64,000 nucleotides of DNA from Microvirga flavescens (GCF_003290125.1 NZ_QMKH01000002.1:186001-250000), one strand, 5' to 3'; shown: positions 8,300 through 16,947, counted from the stretch's first letter. Program-made: numbers and translations. Notes: generated from the sequence alone by a model not told the origin.

Positions 8300-10297
8300 T
8301 CAAGTCAGGACATGTCCGAATGTGTCCTGATTGGTGAAAAAGTCCTTGGTCCAGGTCACCTCATCGCTCGTGGGATTTTCCGGTTGATCCACAAACGCGA
8401 CCAACTCGGAAACGAGAGCCGTCGGGTCGGTCGTGACGGTCTCCGTTCCTTCCGAAATCAGGTTGGCTTGAACGAGAACGGAATCCGCGTAAAAATCGCC
8501 GCCGAGATATTGCGCATAAACGCCGCCGGCATTGACGATTTCGGCGTGATTGGCCGCGAGATTGCCGCCTGTCGAAAGCCATTGAAAGCCTGTCTCCTGA
8601 TCCGTCAGGCCCATCTGCACGGCAAGGTCGGCATCGGCGATGACATTCACTTGCGAGATGATGTTGAGGTCGTAGTAGTCGCCAGTCACGAAAAGGACGT
8701 TCAAGGTCCCGGTGGCGGCCCCATGAATGCCAGACCATGCCTCCCGGCTGAGATCGCCTTTCTGGCCGAGTGCATCGATGATCCCGGACAAGCCTCCGGT
8801 GATGCCGGCGAATGTCGTCGCGCCGTACTTCGTGATCGTCGCATCGTTCGCGAGGGAATTTTGCCCTGAATAGACGGAGGCAACGTCACTCGATGCCGAT
8901 CCAGCGCCGGAGCCGACACCAATGACATCGTTGTCGTAGACGATGTTTGTTTGCGAAATAATATTGGCGGAGTGGTAGTCACCAAGCACAACAATGAGGT
9001 CGTAGTGTTTTCCCCAGTCAGCGAATTTGGCGACATTGGATTGCTCGCCTTCGCCGGAATGAACTTCGGCATAGGCGCTGAATTTTGTTTGAATCGATAT
9101 GTCGCCATCCTGCAGAAGATTGCGCTGTGTGAGCGCTTTGACATCGACCAGATCGCCATCCACAAAGTCGACATTGACTTTGAGGCTCCCGACCTGGCCG
9201 CTGGGTAGAATGCCTTGGGTCACCAATTGCTTCTCGACAAGTGTCGCCACATTGTCGACGGTGTTTCCTCCGCTCTCGACAGGTGCTTTCGTTGCTCCCG
9301 CATCGACGATCTTGTCGTTGTTCTGCAAAACATTGGCCTGATAAATGGCGTTCGTTTCGAAGTAATTTCCGACGACGACAAGCGTTGACGGCGCCTCGTC
9401 GAGATCCGCAATCAAAGCCCAATTCTGCACTTCGTTCGCCCCAAGTTGGGCGACTTGAGCCGGGTCGGCATCCCCGTCCACACGCTCTGGCGGGGCCGGT
9501 GGCGTAAATTCAGGGCGCGGCTCGTTGGAGATTTCCGCGTGGAACTCGCCGTTCTCATACTGGCCTTGCGCGAGCTGACTGGTAGTCCCTTCACCGGATT
9601 TGAGTGCCTCATCGTGATCGATGATGGTCTGCATCCAGGTTTCGGATGCCGTGCCGGGTTGAGTGTCGAGATCCGGGATGAATTCCTTTGCCGCCGCGAT
9701 CATGTCCGGCACGGCTTGCGCGTCCGCGAGAGGATGCAGCGCGTCATATTCAGGCGGCCCATCGGAAAACTTGTCCCGGTCCTCAGCAACATTGATCTGG
9801 TTCAGATCCGCAATCTTGTCGTCGCCGGCCGGAGTATAGACGATCTTGTAAGCCGGTTCCTGCGGCTCCCCCAGCGGTGGCAATTGTGGAACGTGAGGAA
9901 GGGTGCGCACATGAAGAATGCGATGAATGATAGTGAGCCCTGAAATATCACCACCATCAATATCCACCGGGCTCAATGAATGCGTCGGCAGCCAAGGTGA
10001 ACTAGATGTCGACGGGGCAGAAACGTCGTTTGTTCCCTCTTGTCCGAGATACTTGATCGGCGCATCGCCGTCACTATGCGGACTGATCGGTTTGTACGAC
10101 GCGCGAACCGCCACCAAGTTGATATCCGGCAACTGATAAGGTGAGGATGCCAGTTCGACATCTGGAGATCGGAAATCCTCGGTTCGATCCTGATGATCGA
10201 TCTCGTCATACTTGATCCGAGGCGCGACATAATCCTGCGAGATGTGGAGATACCCGGCGAAGTGCCAGATGAGCTCGGTCAGGCTTCCCGGGACCAT
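8300..10297 (-). CDS. Repeat-containing candidate type I secretion substrate
   Basis: An acidic 665-residue protein with no Sec signal and almost no cysteine. The C-terminal two thirds carry degenerate copies of a motif Q-x-N-[ILV]-x-x-x-x-D. Copies sit near residues 167, 320, 391, 449, 549 and 610, several inside a larger unit of the form V-x-G-[DN]-Y-x-x-x-N-x-I-x-Q-x-N. This suggests a secreted beta-rich repeat fold. The short hydrophobic/polar C-terminus (FFTNQDTFGHVLT) could serve as a secretion signal. The start ATG 10297 is preceded by AGGAG. It lies directly upstream of the ABC exporter. Function unknown; an adhesin or surface-layer role is only a guess. Confidence 0.7.
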   Translation of the reverse strand: MVPGSLTELIWHFAGYLHISQDYVAPRIKYDEIDHQDRTEDFRSPDVELASSPYQLPDINLVAVRASYKPISPHSDGDAPIKYLGQEGTNDVSAPSTSSSPWLPTHSLSPVDIDGGDISGLTIIHRILHVRTLPHVPQLPPLGEPQEPAYKIVYTPAGDDKIADLNQINVAEDRDKFSDGPPEYDALHPLADAQAVPDMIAAAKEFIPDLDTQPGTASETWMQTIIDHDEALKSGEGTTSQLAQGQYENGEFHAEISNEPRPEFTPPAPPERVDGDADPAQVAQLGANEVQNWALIADLDEAPSTLVVVGNYFETNAIYQANVLQNNDKIVDAGATKAPVESGGNTVDNVATLVEKQLVTQGILPSGQVGSLKVNVDFVDGDLVDVKALTQRNLLQDGDISIQTKFSAYAEVHSGEGEQSNVAKFADWGKHYDLIVVLGDYHSANIISQTNIVYDNDVIGVGSGAGSASSDVASVYSGQNSLANDATITKYGATTFAGITGGLSGIIDALGQKGDLSREAWSGIHGAATGTLNVLFVTGDYYDLNIISQVNVIADADLAVQMGLTDQETGFQWLSTGGNLAANHAEIVNAGGVYAQYLGGDFYADSVLVQANLISEGTETVTTDPTALVSELVAFVDQPENPTSDEVTWTKDFFTNQDTFGHVLT

Positions 10298-10335
10298 ATC
10301 TCACTCCTGTCGGCGCGATCCGTAGCGCGAGGGGT

Positions 10336-10363
10336 GAGCCCATGCGGCGCACCGCACGGGCTC
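10336..10363 (-). promoter_or_regulatory. Strong stem-loop between the two candidate secretion substrates
   Basis: GAGCCC at 10336-10341 pairs with GGGCTC at 10358-10363, and the inner arms TGCGG (10343-10347) and CCGCA (10352-10356) close a CGCA loop. On the transcribed minus strand it lies 19 nt after the Ser/Asp/Asn-repeat gene and is not followed by a U-run. It is therefore more likely an attenuator or RNA-stability element than a full terminator. Such an element would allow far more of the repeat protein than of the exporter. Confidence 0.5.
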
Positions 10364-10381
10364 TCTCTTTAAGCAGGAGGC

Positions 10382-11392
10382 TCAGGCGTCGCCGGAGCTA
10401 TCGCCGCCAACAACGCTCAGATCGATCGAGTGATACTGAATGTTGGCGCCGAGAGAGATATTCTGGTTGAAGGCTTCGAGATGGGAGGACCCGGCTGCAT
10501 TGGCGGTCGAGGTGGCCGAATTGTGATCGCCACTGTTCGAGCCGACGTCTCCGCCTTGCGCCGAACCGCCTGTCGGGTCGGAGGTTTGGCTCCACTCGGC
10601 ACTGCTCGTCAGTGACGGCGACGTGACGTAGTCGTTGTCCGTCAATTCACTGATCTGATTGATGCTGAAGGCATTGTCGTTGCCTTCTCCATTCAAGGCA
10701 TTCTCGAGGATCGTCATCGCATCAAAGGTAACACCATCGAGGTCGAGCCAATCGGTGTCGCTGGTGTTGTATGAGTCGTTGATGCTGTTGTCGCTGTGAT
10801 CGCTACTGTCATTGTAGCTGTCGTTGATGCTCTTGTCGTTGAAGGCATCCGTCAAGGCAACATCGACCGTCGTGTTGATGCTATTGTCGCTGTTGTCACT
10901 GTTATCGTTGTAGCTGTCGCTGACGCTCTTGTCATTGAAGGCGTCCGTCAGGGCGACATCGACCGTCGTGCTGGTGCTGTTGTCGCTATTATCGTTGTAA
11001 CTGTCATTGACGCTGTTGTCGTTGTTGCTGTCATTGACACTCTTGTCATTCAGCACGTCGTTCAGGGCGACATCGACCGTCGTATCAACGCTGTTATCGC
11101 TGTGATCGCTGTTATCACTGTTGTCGCTATTATCGCTGTTGTCGCTGTTATCGCTATTGTCGTTGTAGCTGTCGTTGACGCTGTTGTCGCTATTATCACT
11201 GTTGTCGCTGTTGTCGCTATTATCGCTATTGTCACTGTTGTCGCTGTTATCATTGAAGCTGTCAGCGACGCTCACATCTGTCGTGGTGCTGTTATCGTTG
11301 TTGCTGTCGTTGGTGCTTTCGTCATTGCTGCTATCAACCAGTGCGAAGCCTGCGATGGCGGCGGCGATATTACCGGTGTTTTCGTTAGCCAT
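10382..11392 (-). CDS. Ser/Asp/Asn tandem-repeat protein, candidate type I secreted protein
   Basis: 336 residues. A short hydrophobic N-terminal patch (residues 8-19) is followed by about 165 residues (46-210) of low-complexity sequence. This contains two runs of Asp-Asn-Ser triplets (about 48-71 and 77-101) and three longer units built on TTVDVALTDAFNDKS with SYNDNSDNS. The C-terminal 120 residues are non-repetitive and end in SIDLSVVGGDSSGDA, reminiscent of RTX-type secretion signals. AAGGA precedes ATG 11392. The dense Asp/Asn content suggests calcium binding or an extended acidic secreted polymer, but no canonical RTX nonapeptide GGxGxDxUx is present. The product is unrecognised; secretion is inferred from the adjacent exporter. 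Confidence 0.7.
   Translation of the reverse strand: MANENTGNIAAAIAGFALVDSSNDESTNDSNNDNSTTTDVSVADSFNDNSDNSDNSDNSDNSDNSDNSDNSVNDSYNDNSDNSDNSDNSDNSDNSDHSDNSVDTTVDVALNDVLNDKSVNDSNNDNSVNDSYNDNSDNSTSTTVDVALTDAFNDKSVSDSYNDNSDNSDNSINTTVDVALTDAFNDKSINDSYNDSSDHSDNSINDSYNTSDTDWLDLDGVTFDAMTILENALNGEGNDNAFSINQISELTDNDYVTSPSLTSSAEWSQTSDPTGGSAQGGDVGSNSGDHNSATSTANAAGSSHLEAFNQNISLGANIQYHSIDLSVVGGDSSGDA
10763..11257. repeat. Minisatellite region encoding Asp-Asn-Ser and 30-40 residue repeats
   Basis: In-frame tandem DNA repeats inside the 10382-11392 gene. The minus strand reads GATAACAGC-like 9-mers in two blocks, followed by three longer units. Synonymous changes are scattered among copies, so the protein repeat is conserved better than the DNA repeat. 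The block is a likely site of copy-number variation between strains. Confidence 0.8.
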
Positions 11393-12132
11393 GATCGTAT
11401 TCCTTAGCTTTCAACATCAAGCATCGACCACACCGGAAGCCGCTCATCATCTGCGTGTGCGACGACAGGCCTTCACGATGCCCGACCTGGTTTGAGGAAT
11501 GCCCGGATAAGACCGATGTAATCGAGTCGTTATCGACCGAAAGCCGGACTGTTTCGAATTTTCACGCAGCTCTTTCTGGCGGCACCTCCTTTGCTTTTAT
11601 GTCCCGATATCGGGAGTGCCCGAACCGGGATCCGCTTCAGAGTCAAACATTCACCCGTCATCGAAATCGCATTCGACTGCCAAAAAAACGCAAAACCCAA
11701 AGCGTATGCCCGGGACCCCGCAAGAATTGTTTGTTGTTTTCCTATTTGTTTGGGAAACTTGCCGCCCTTCGACAGGCGGTACAGATGCTGCTTCCCATCA
11801 AGCACACCGGGATCGGATAGGCGGTGTTACGCTATCGTGACGCCTGCTTCAGGCACTCTCTCAATCGCATGAAACAATGCGGATCAGATGAGAGAGCGAG
11901 GAGTACATACCAAGGCATCCGATCAGTCCAGCCGCACAAAGGGAGTAACCCACCAGGCTTAAGCTGTTTTCCGGCGAGCGGGTTCGATACGGGTGGCAAG
12001 CGCGCCTCGAATGTTTGCCGCCACAGGTGCGGAGTCTCGGCATCCTCTCACCATCGTCTGCGACAGGAGCTGAACTATATCTGCGTCAAGGCCCGGACAC
12101 GGCGAGGGCTGCTGCTTGAGGAACGATAAGCT
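11393..12132. other. 740-bp region without a convincing gene; contains a 14-bp palindrome
   Basis: Several short open frames on both strands were inspected. None has a credible ribosome site, codon bias or recognisable product. The stretch should contain the promoter of the minus-strand secretion operon starting at 11392. A perfect palindrome TCCCGATATCGGGA at 11602-11615 lies about 210 bp upstream of that start and is a candidate operator. Base composition is less GC-rich than the surrounding coding DNA. Confidence 0.5.
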
Positions 12133-12693
12133 ATGCCGGCGCGCCTGCCTCCCAAACCCGATTTCGAGGCGCTTGAGTTAGCCGCCATCGACACGGCAGA
12201 CCGACGCACGATGATCCTCGCCCTGATCGGCAACCTCGTCTTCAGTTGGTCGAACAATGAGAGCATGTTCATCTATGTTCTTATGGTGCTTCTGGAGACT
12301 GACGAGGTCTCGGCCGCCATTGTGTTCGCGACCCTCAATACGACGCGAGCGCGGCTCGACCTGGTGCAGCGCCTGGCAAAAGCCAAAATCAGGGACAAGG
12401 AGATCGCCAAAACTCTGGAGCGCCTCATCGCACGCTTCAACGAGTGCACGCGCATCCGCAATGAATTCAATCATTGCATGTATGAGGTCAGCCCGCGTGG
12501 GGATATCACCCATACCCATGCCATGAAGATCAAGGAAAGCGCTCGCGGCCTGAGTCTCGGCGAAAGCCGGCCAATAGACGAGGCACGGATTGAGGAACTA
12601 AGCAGAACAATCTCTGCTTTAAAAATCTTGAATCGCGAATTGTGGGATTTTCTCGCCCCCTTGAGAGATTGTATATCGAATAACAAATCGTAA
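12133..12693 (+). CDS. Conserved-type hypothetical protein
   Basis: A 186-residue, mostly helical, soluble protein with no recognised catalytic motif. It has an apolar helix region (about residues 35-60, MFIYVLMVLLETDEVSAAIV) and a segment RIRNEFNHCMYEV near residues 112-124. A buried Asn-Glu-Phe-Asn-His helix of this kind occurs in small helical proteins related to HEPN or abortive-infection folds, though the R-x4-6-H active-site motif is only loosely matched (RNEFNH). ATG 12133 is chosen; the preceding GAGGAACGATAAGCT gives a plausible ribosome site. The gene is isolated between gene-poor stretches. Confidence 0.6.
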   Translation: MPARLPPKPDFEALELAAIDTADRRTMILALIGNLVFSWSNNESMFIYVLMVLLETDEVSAAIVFATLNTTRARLDLVQRLAKAKIRDKEIAKTLERLIARFNECTRIRNEFNHCMYEVSPRGDITHTHAMKIKESARGLSLGESRPIDEARIEELSRTISALKILNRELWDFLAPLRDCISNNKS

Positions 12694-12925
12694 TAAACTG
12701 CTATATGTAAATTAATACATTAATTATATATATTTTTAGCTTGAATTTTGATTCACCGGCTTAATATTCGAATTATAATTCTTATATATACACAATATAA
12801 ACTCAACGCATATGTGCCGCGACGCCCTCGCACCAAAAGATACAATATCCACTATCTAGCCGGAGAGCAGACAACCCACCCGGGATCAGTCAAGTTCATC
12901 CTAGTTACGCAAACAGGATACCACC
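12694..12925. other. AT-rich intergenic tract
   Basis: About 110 bases (roughly 12694-12806) are strikingly AT-rich for this genome, with runs such as TTAATTATATATATTTTTAG and a repeated ATTAAT. No gene is supported; a short frame through it has no ribosome site and no codon bias. It may be a foreign remnant, a nucleoid-protein binding zone or a strong promoter region for the small gene at 12926. Confidence 0.5.
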
Positions 12926-13171
12926 ATGAGCCTGGATCTCGATCTCGATGCGGTTGGCGCTCTCACCAACTTCTCCGTCGGCACCCTCGATGGCCGCGAC
13001 GCCATGATGGTGATCGAGCTGGCCGCGACACCTGATGACTATAGGCAGGGGATCCGCCATCAGATGCCGGTTGCCATGACCCCGGAACACGCACGCGAAC
13101 TCGGCGAGGCGCTCCTCATGGTCGCAAAAGCTGCCCGCATGGGTGCGACGCCTTCCGAAGCGATGAACTGA
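12926..13171 (+). CDS. Small conserved-type hypothetical protein
   Basis: 81 residues, no signal or membrane segment. It is a compact mixed alpha/beta sequence ending in an alanine-rich helix (ARELGEALLMVAKAARM). AGGA lies 6-9 bases before ATG 12926 and the coding composition returns to genome-typical GC after the AT-rich tract. No family is recognised with confidence. It is convergent with the histidine kinase gene that ends at 13222, and no partner is evident. Confidence 0.6.
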   Translation: MSLDLDLDAVGALTNFSVGTLDGRDAMMVIELAATPDDYRQGIRHQMPVAMTPEHARELGEALLMVAKAARMGATPSEAMN

Positions 13172-13221
13172 TAACAGGCCGTCACTCCGAATAGGCGCGT
13201 CGCACTTTGCGACGCGCCCAA

Positions 13222-15171
13222 TCAGGAATAGAGCGGAGCATCCGGCAGCGGCGCGTCCACCGTGCAGACGACGCCTGTCGGAGCGAAATCGATAGTCACC
13301 TGCCCCTGAAGGTCGTGCGCGAGGCTTCGTTCAATCAAGCGCGTGCCAAAGCCACGCCGTTGCGGCGGAGAAACCGGCGGTCCATCGCTTTCCTCCCACC
13401 GCAGACGGAGGCGCTGCTCTCCGTCCAACATGTCGAGCGACCAACGAATATCGACAATACCCTCATGATTTGAGAGCGCGCCGTACTTCACGGCATTCGT
13501 CGCAAGCTCCTGCAAGGCCATCGAGAGAGCAAGGGCGACGCGGGGAACGACACGGACATCCGGCCCCTCACTTCGCAGACGACTCTCGCCCGCAGCCCTG
13601 AAAGGCTCCGCCGCCTTTGAAATGATTTCACCGAGGGAAGCCCCTTCCCACTTCTGCTGGGTCAGAACGTCATGGGCCCGCGAGAGTGCGAACAGCCGCG
13701 CCTCCAGAGATTGTCTTGCCTCTCCGGTGATGTCGGCATTGCGCAACGTTTGGGATGAGATGGACTGCACGGTCGCAAGCGTGTTTTTCACGCGGTGGTT
13801 CAGCTCGTTGAGCAGAAGCTCCCGATGCTCCTCCGCGAGCTTTCGCTCCGTGATGTCGCGGAAATAGACCGACAAACCTCCATCTGCCGTCGGATAGATG
13901 CTGATGTCGAGCCACTTCCGGACAAGCTCGGAATAGGTCTCGCAGCGGATGGGCCTCCGCTCCTGCATCGCCGTCATATGTGCTTCGTGTGAATCGCCGC
14001 CGATGGCGTCGGGGAACTCGTCCCAGAACACCTTGCTCATCAGCTCATTGCGATTGCGGTTCCAAAGCTCTTCGCTCTTGCGATTCACATAAGTGAAGTG
14101 CCAGCCCTGATCGACGGCGTAGAATGCGTCGTTGATGCTCTCCAGAATATCACGCGCGCGCATCTCGCTCTGCCGCAGGGCGACTTCGGCGCGTGCACGC
14201 TCAACGGCGTCCCACGTCCGCTCCGCAACCTGACGTGTCAGCACCTCCTCGTCCTCGCGCCAGTGTCGCGGTTCAATCTGGTGCACAAGCAGGGCGGCGG
14301 CAATGCCGCCGGCCTTAATCAAAGGAACTGTAATCCCTGAGCGCGCACCGATGGCGACATAGGTGGCGGCAATCCCCTCGCCTGTCGTCAATTCATCATT
14401 AAAAGCGTCGTACAGGCAGACCGCTCGCCCGGCTTTCAACTCGCGAATGAGCGGTTCCCCGAAACTGTCGACGCGATAACGACCGACGAGACTCGGAGCA
14501 GTGCCGTCTGTCCAGTCGCGGTCCACGAAGAAAATCTCACCTTCCGACGTGTGTTCAACATAACCGTAATTCGCGCGCGAAGCATGAAGGTGGCGTCCCA
14601 GCATTTCCGCTGCGACGGCCATAACCTCTTGCGGGTCGACAAGAGAGCGGAGACGCTCGTCGAGCGCGAGGCGAAAATTGAGATGGCGCTCCGCAAGCAA
14701 CTGCTCCGGGTTTTTGGTGCAAGTGCAAAAGAGCCCGGCCACGTCTCCACGCTCATTCGAGACAGGTGTGCAAGAGAAGACGAACTGGCCGGCTTCCATA
14801 TACTCATCACACCGGATCACAAATGAGATACCGCCGGCATGTTCCTTTGCCCCACCATGGGAGCCTATCTCCTGTGCGAGATCCTCCCACACCTCTCTGA
14901 ACGGACGCCCAAGGGCATGCGGATGCCGTTCTCCGAGAATGGGGATGCAGCTGTCGTTGTAGAGTATCAGGCGCTCCGGCCCCCAGACGATGAAGATCGG
15001 CTGGCGCGAGCCGAGCATGACGCCGACCAGCGTCTGCAGCGATTGCGGCCAGCCCGCCGGGTCGCCAAGGAGTGTGTTCTTCCAGTCGTGGGCACGCATG
15101 AGCGCGGCCATTTCACCGCTCAAGGGAAAGAGCCCCTGCCCGAATGCGAGAAAATTCGTATCGGCGTTCAT
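13222..15171 (-). CDS. HWE-family sensor histidine kinase (PAS-GAF-PAS)
   Basis: A soluble 649-residue kinase. Order: N-terminal PAS-like domain (about 30-155, with PIFIVWGPERLILYND), GAF domain (about 165-325), PAS (about 340-445), HWE kinase core with phospho-acceptor H459 in ELNHRVKN, and an ATPase domain with the N-box QELATNAVKYGAL and the family WEE motif near the C-terminus. There are no transmembrane helices, so it senses an intracellular cue; the first PAS resembles blue-light or redox PAS domains but no flavin-binding cysteine motif is visible. No response regulator is adjacent. In this order such kinases often feed the PhyR-NepR-EcfG stress pathway. Confidence 0.9.
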   Translation of the reverse strand: MNADTNFLAFGQGLFPLSGEMAALMRAHDWKNTLLGDPAGWPQSLQTLVGVMLGSRQPIFIVWGPERLILYNDSCIPILGERHPHALGRPFREVWEDLAQEIGSHGGAKEHAGGISFVIRCDEYMEAGQFVFSCTPVSNERGDVAGLFCTCTKNPEQLLAERHLNFRLALDERLRSLVDPQEVMAVAAEMLGRHLHASRANYGYVEHTSEGEIFFVDRDWTDGTAPSLVGRYRVDSFGEPLIRELKAGRAVCLYDAFNDELTTGEGIAATYVAIGARSGITVPLIKAGGIAAALLVHQIEPRHWREDEEVLTRQVAERTWDAVERARAEVALRQSEMRARDILESINDAFYAVDQGWHFTYVNRKSEELWNRNRNELMSKVFWDEFPDAIGGDSHEAHMTAMQERRPIRCETYSELVRKWLDISIYPTADGGLSVYFRDITERKLAEEHRELLLNELNHRVKNTLATVQSISSQTLRNADITGEARQSLEARLFALSRAHDVLTQQKWEGASLGEIISKAAEPFRAAGESRLRSEGPDVRVVPRVALALSMALQELATNAVKYGALSNHEGIVDIRWSLDMLDGEQRLRLRWEESDGPPVSPPQRRGFGTRLIERSLAHDLQGQVTIDFAPTGVVCTVDAPLPDAPLYS

Positions 15172-15543
15172 GACCGCTGCCTGGTCGAAAGGCTTCGCAA
15201 AAATATGAGGTTGACGGCGGAAGAACTCAATCCGCGATTAGCCATCGAACCCCCAATTTCCCTTCGCTCAACCCTGCGCATACCAATCTCGTTTTAAACA
15301 ATCGTCCTGTCGAGTTGGCCTGCCACACCATCTCCATTTCATTATTTTATAACGAAACGGATCGACTTTGAAAGTCGAACTTTCGCAACGGAAGCTCAGC
15401 AAGAATGTATTCCGCGCAAGAGGGCAGCGGCTGTTGCACAAGCATAGCAGCAAGCCTTGCGTAGCCCACATTTCTGCGCAATGGCGACAGGTTCAATGAA
15501 CCTTCAAGCAGTCCGCACTTTTCGCAAAAAGTGGCTTAAAATA
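15172..15543. other. Intergenic region with two perfect dyads
   Basis: No gene is supported in these 372 bases between the kinase start and the tRNA 3' end. Two short perfect inverted repeats stand out: TCGACTTT/AAAGTCGA at 15362-15378 and AGGTTCA/TGAACCT at 15489-15503, each around a single central base. The first could be an operator for the kinase gene; the second lies 40 bases beyond the tRNA end, where a tRNA terminator or processing signal might sit. Confidence 0.4.
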
Positions 15544-15619
15544 TGGTGGGCCCGGCAGGACTCGAACCTGCAACCAGACCGTTATGAGCGGCCGGCTCTA
15601 ACCATTGAGCTACAGGCCC
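15544..15619 (-). tRNA. ileX: tRNA-Ile2 (anticodon CAU, lysidine type)
   Basis: 76 nt including an encoded CCA. The cloverleaf folds with a 7-bp acceptor stem GGGCCUG/CGGGCCC (one U-G pair), D-arm, anticodon loop with CAU (15584-15586 on the complement), and T-arm GGTTCGAGTC. The tRNA begins GGGCCTG and carries C4-G69 and C5-G68 acceptor pairs, the identity elements used by TilS. This favours minor isoleucine tRNA, whose C34 becomes lysidine to read AUA, over elongator methionine tRNA. Confidence 0.88.
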
Positions 15620-15717
15620 TTTTATCAAGGGTTGAGGCTTTTAGCGGGAAAAGCCGAGGCTCCGCAAGCGGGGATCAATAACCATCTTGTTTCAATGCGT
15701 TAATGGCACGCTAGGAA

Positions 15718-16947
15718 TCAAGGCTTGAAGACTTCAAGTGTTTCTTCAAAGCCCTCGACCTCAAAGGTGCCGACGCGGTGAGGGTTGCCCCAGAGGTGGT
15801 CGGCGAAGGCCTTCGACATCAACAGCGGCTCGTCCAGCGCCTTGTTGAGCTTGGCGATGCGGTTCGCGAGGTTCACGTCCCGGCCGATCACGGTGAAATC
15901 GAGACGCTGTCCCGAGCCGACATTGCCGTAGGCCGCCTCGCCATGATGGAGGGCAACCCCTACGCCGAGCGGCTCCGGGAAGCGCCCTTCGCTGTTGGCT
16001 GTCTGGACGCGCCGCAGCGCGTTCGTCGCGGCGGCGAGGGCCGATTGCGCGGCCCCGCCCGTGTCGTCTCCCTTGTCGCGGAAAATCGCGAGGAGCCCAT
16101 CGCCGAGATATTTCAGAACCTCGCCGCCCTCCTCCTCGATGGGCGGCACGAGACAATCGAAGTAGTTGTTCAAAAGCTCGACGGCGGCTTCCGGCGTCAG
16201 CGTAGAGGAAAGCCGCGTATAGCCGCGCATGTCAGCGAAGAGGATCGCCGAGCGGATCCGCGTCACCTGCCCACGCAGGATCGCGCCGGAAAGGATCTCG
16301 CGGTGAGGCTCGTCGCCGACATAGATTCGCAGCACATCATCGAGCCGGCTGGCGGTCGCCCGCAATTCGGTGACAAGGCTGAAAGTGGGAACCAGAAGAC
16401 GCAAGGCCTTCAATGCCTGCTCGCTGAAGCCATCCTCCGCCCGCGTTGCGAACGAGATCGCGTTATGCGTGCCGTTGATGAACTTGAACGGGATCGTCAG
16501 GTAATGGCGATACCCGTCCGCCTTCAATTCCGGAATGATCGGGAAACGATCGTCGGGGGTCTCCTGAAGGTCGAGCAGCAACCACTCTCCTGTCCGATTC
16601 ACGTAGGCGAAGGGGCTGGCCTCGTAGACCGCGTCGCGACGGTCGCTGTGGGGAAGATAGCGAACGACGGCCCCCTCCTCCTTCGTCCAGAAGCGGCCGA
16701 CGCCGGCATATTCCGAGTGCAGGGTTTCGATTGCCGATGCCGCGCGGTCGACCGGCAAGCCCATCTCGATCACCCGCTCGATGAATCCGACGAGGATCGC
16801 GTTCTGATCCTCCATGCGCGCCGCCTCCTTCACCAGCCAATCCCGGATTGCGAGAACGCGGGACAAGGTTTCCGGATCGAGCTTGCGCGCAATCGAGAGA
16901 ACCTCATCGGGATAGGAGAGCTTCGGCACGGAGGCGGTAATGGTCAT
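15718..16947 (-). CDS. Class III adenylate/guanylate cyclase
   Basis: 409 residues. An N-terminal helical and GAF-like sensory part (about 1-210) precedes a class III cyclase domain (about 230-400). Metal-binding aspartates are visible at D239 in FADMRGYT and D283 in KYLGDGLLAIF; the later DFTVIGRDVNLANRIAKLN segment carries the transition-state Asn/Arg region. No membrane segments are seen. It makes cAMP (or cGMP) from the corresponding NTP. This architecture is abundant in Hyphomicrobiales, usually in many copies. The gene is monocistronic. Confidence 0.9.
   Translation of the reverse strand: MTITASVPKLSYPDEVLSIARKLDPETLSRVLAIRDWLVKEAARMEDQNAILVGFIERVIEMGLPVDRAASAIETLHSEYAGVGRFWTKEEGAVVRYLPHSDRRDAVYEASPFAYVNRTGEWLLLDLQETPDDRFPIIPELKADGYRHYLTIPFKFINGTHNAISFATRAEDGFSEQALKALRLLVPTFSLVTELRATASRLDDVLRIYVGDEPHREILSGAILRGQVTRIRSAILFADMRGYTRLSSTLTPEAAVELLNNYFDCLVPPIEEEGGEVLKYLGDGLLAIFRDKGDDTGGAAQSALAAATNALRRVQTANSEGRFPEPLGVGVALHHGEAAYGNVGSGQRLDFTVIGRDVNLANRIAKLNKALDEPLLMSKAFADHLWGNPHRVGTFEVEGFEETLEVFKP

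Noticed and set aside
10796..11407. Open plus-strand frame of 203 codons, Val/Ala/Ile-rich, resembling a membrane protein
   Set aside because: It is the complement of the Asp-Asn-Ser repeats; the minus-strand frame has the ribosome site, start, unique C-terminus and operon context.
11530..11805. 91-codon minus-strand frame in the gene-poor stretch
   Set aside because: No ribosome site, mixed basic composition and no similarity to any known fold by eye.
12748..13035. Short plus-strand frame through the AT-rich tract
   Set aside because: No ribosome site, and it overlaps the better supported gene at 12926 in another frame.
15544..15619. Reading the CAU tRNA as elongator or initiator tRNA-Met
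   Set aside because: C4-G69 and C5-G68 pairs and the anticodon-stem sequence fit tRNA-Ile2, the TilS substrate.
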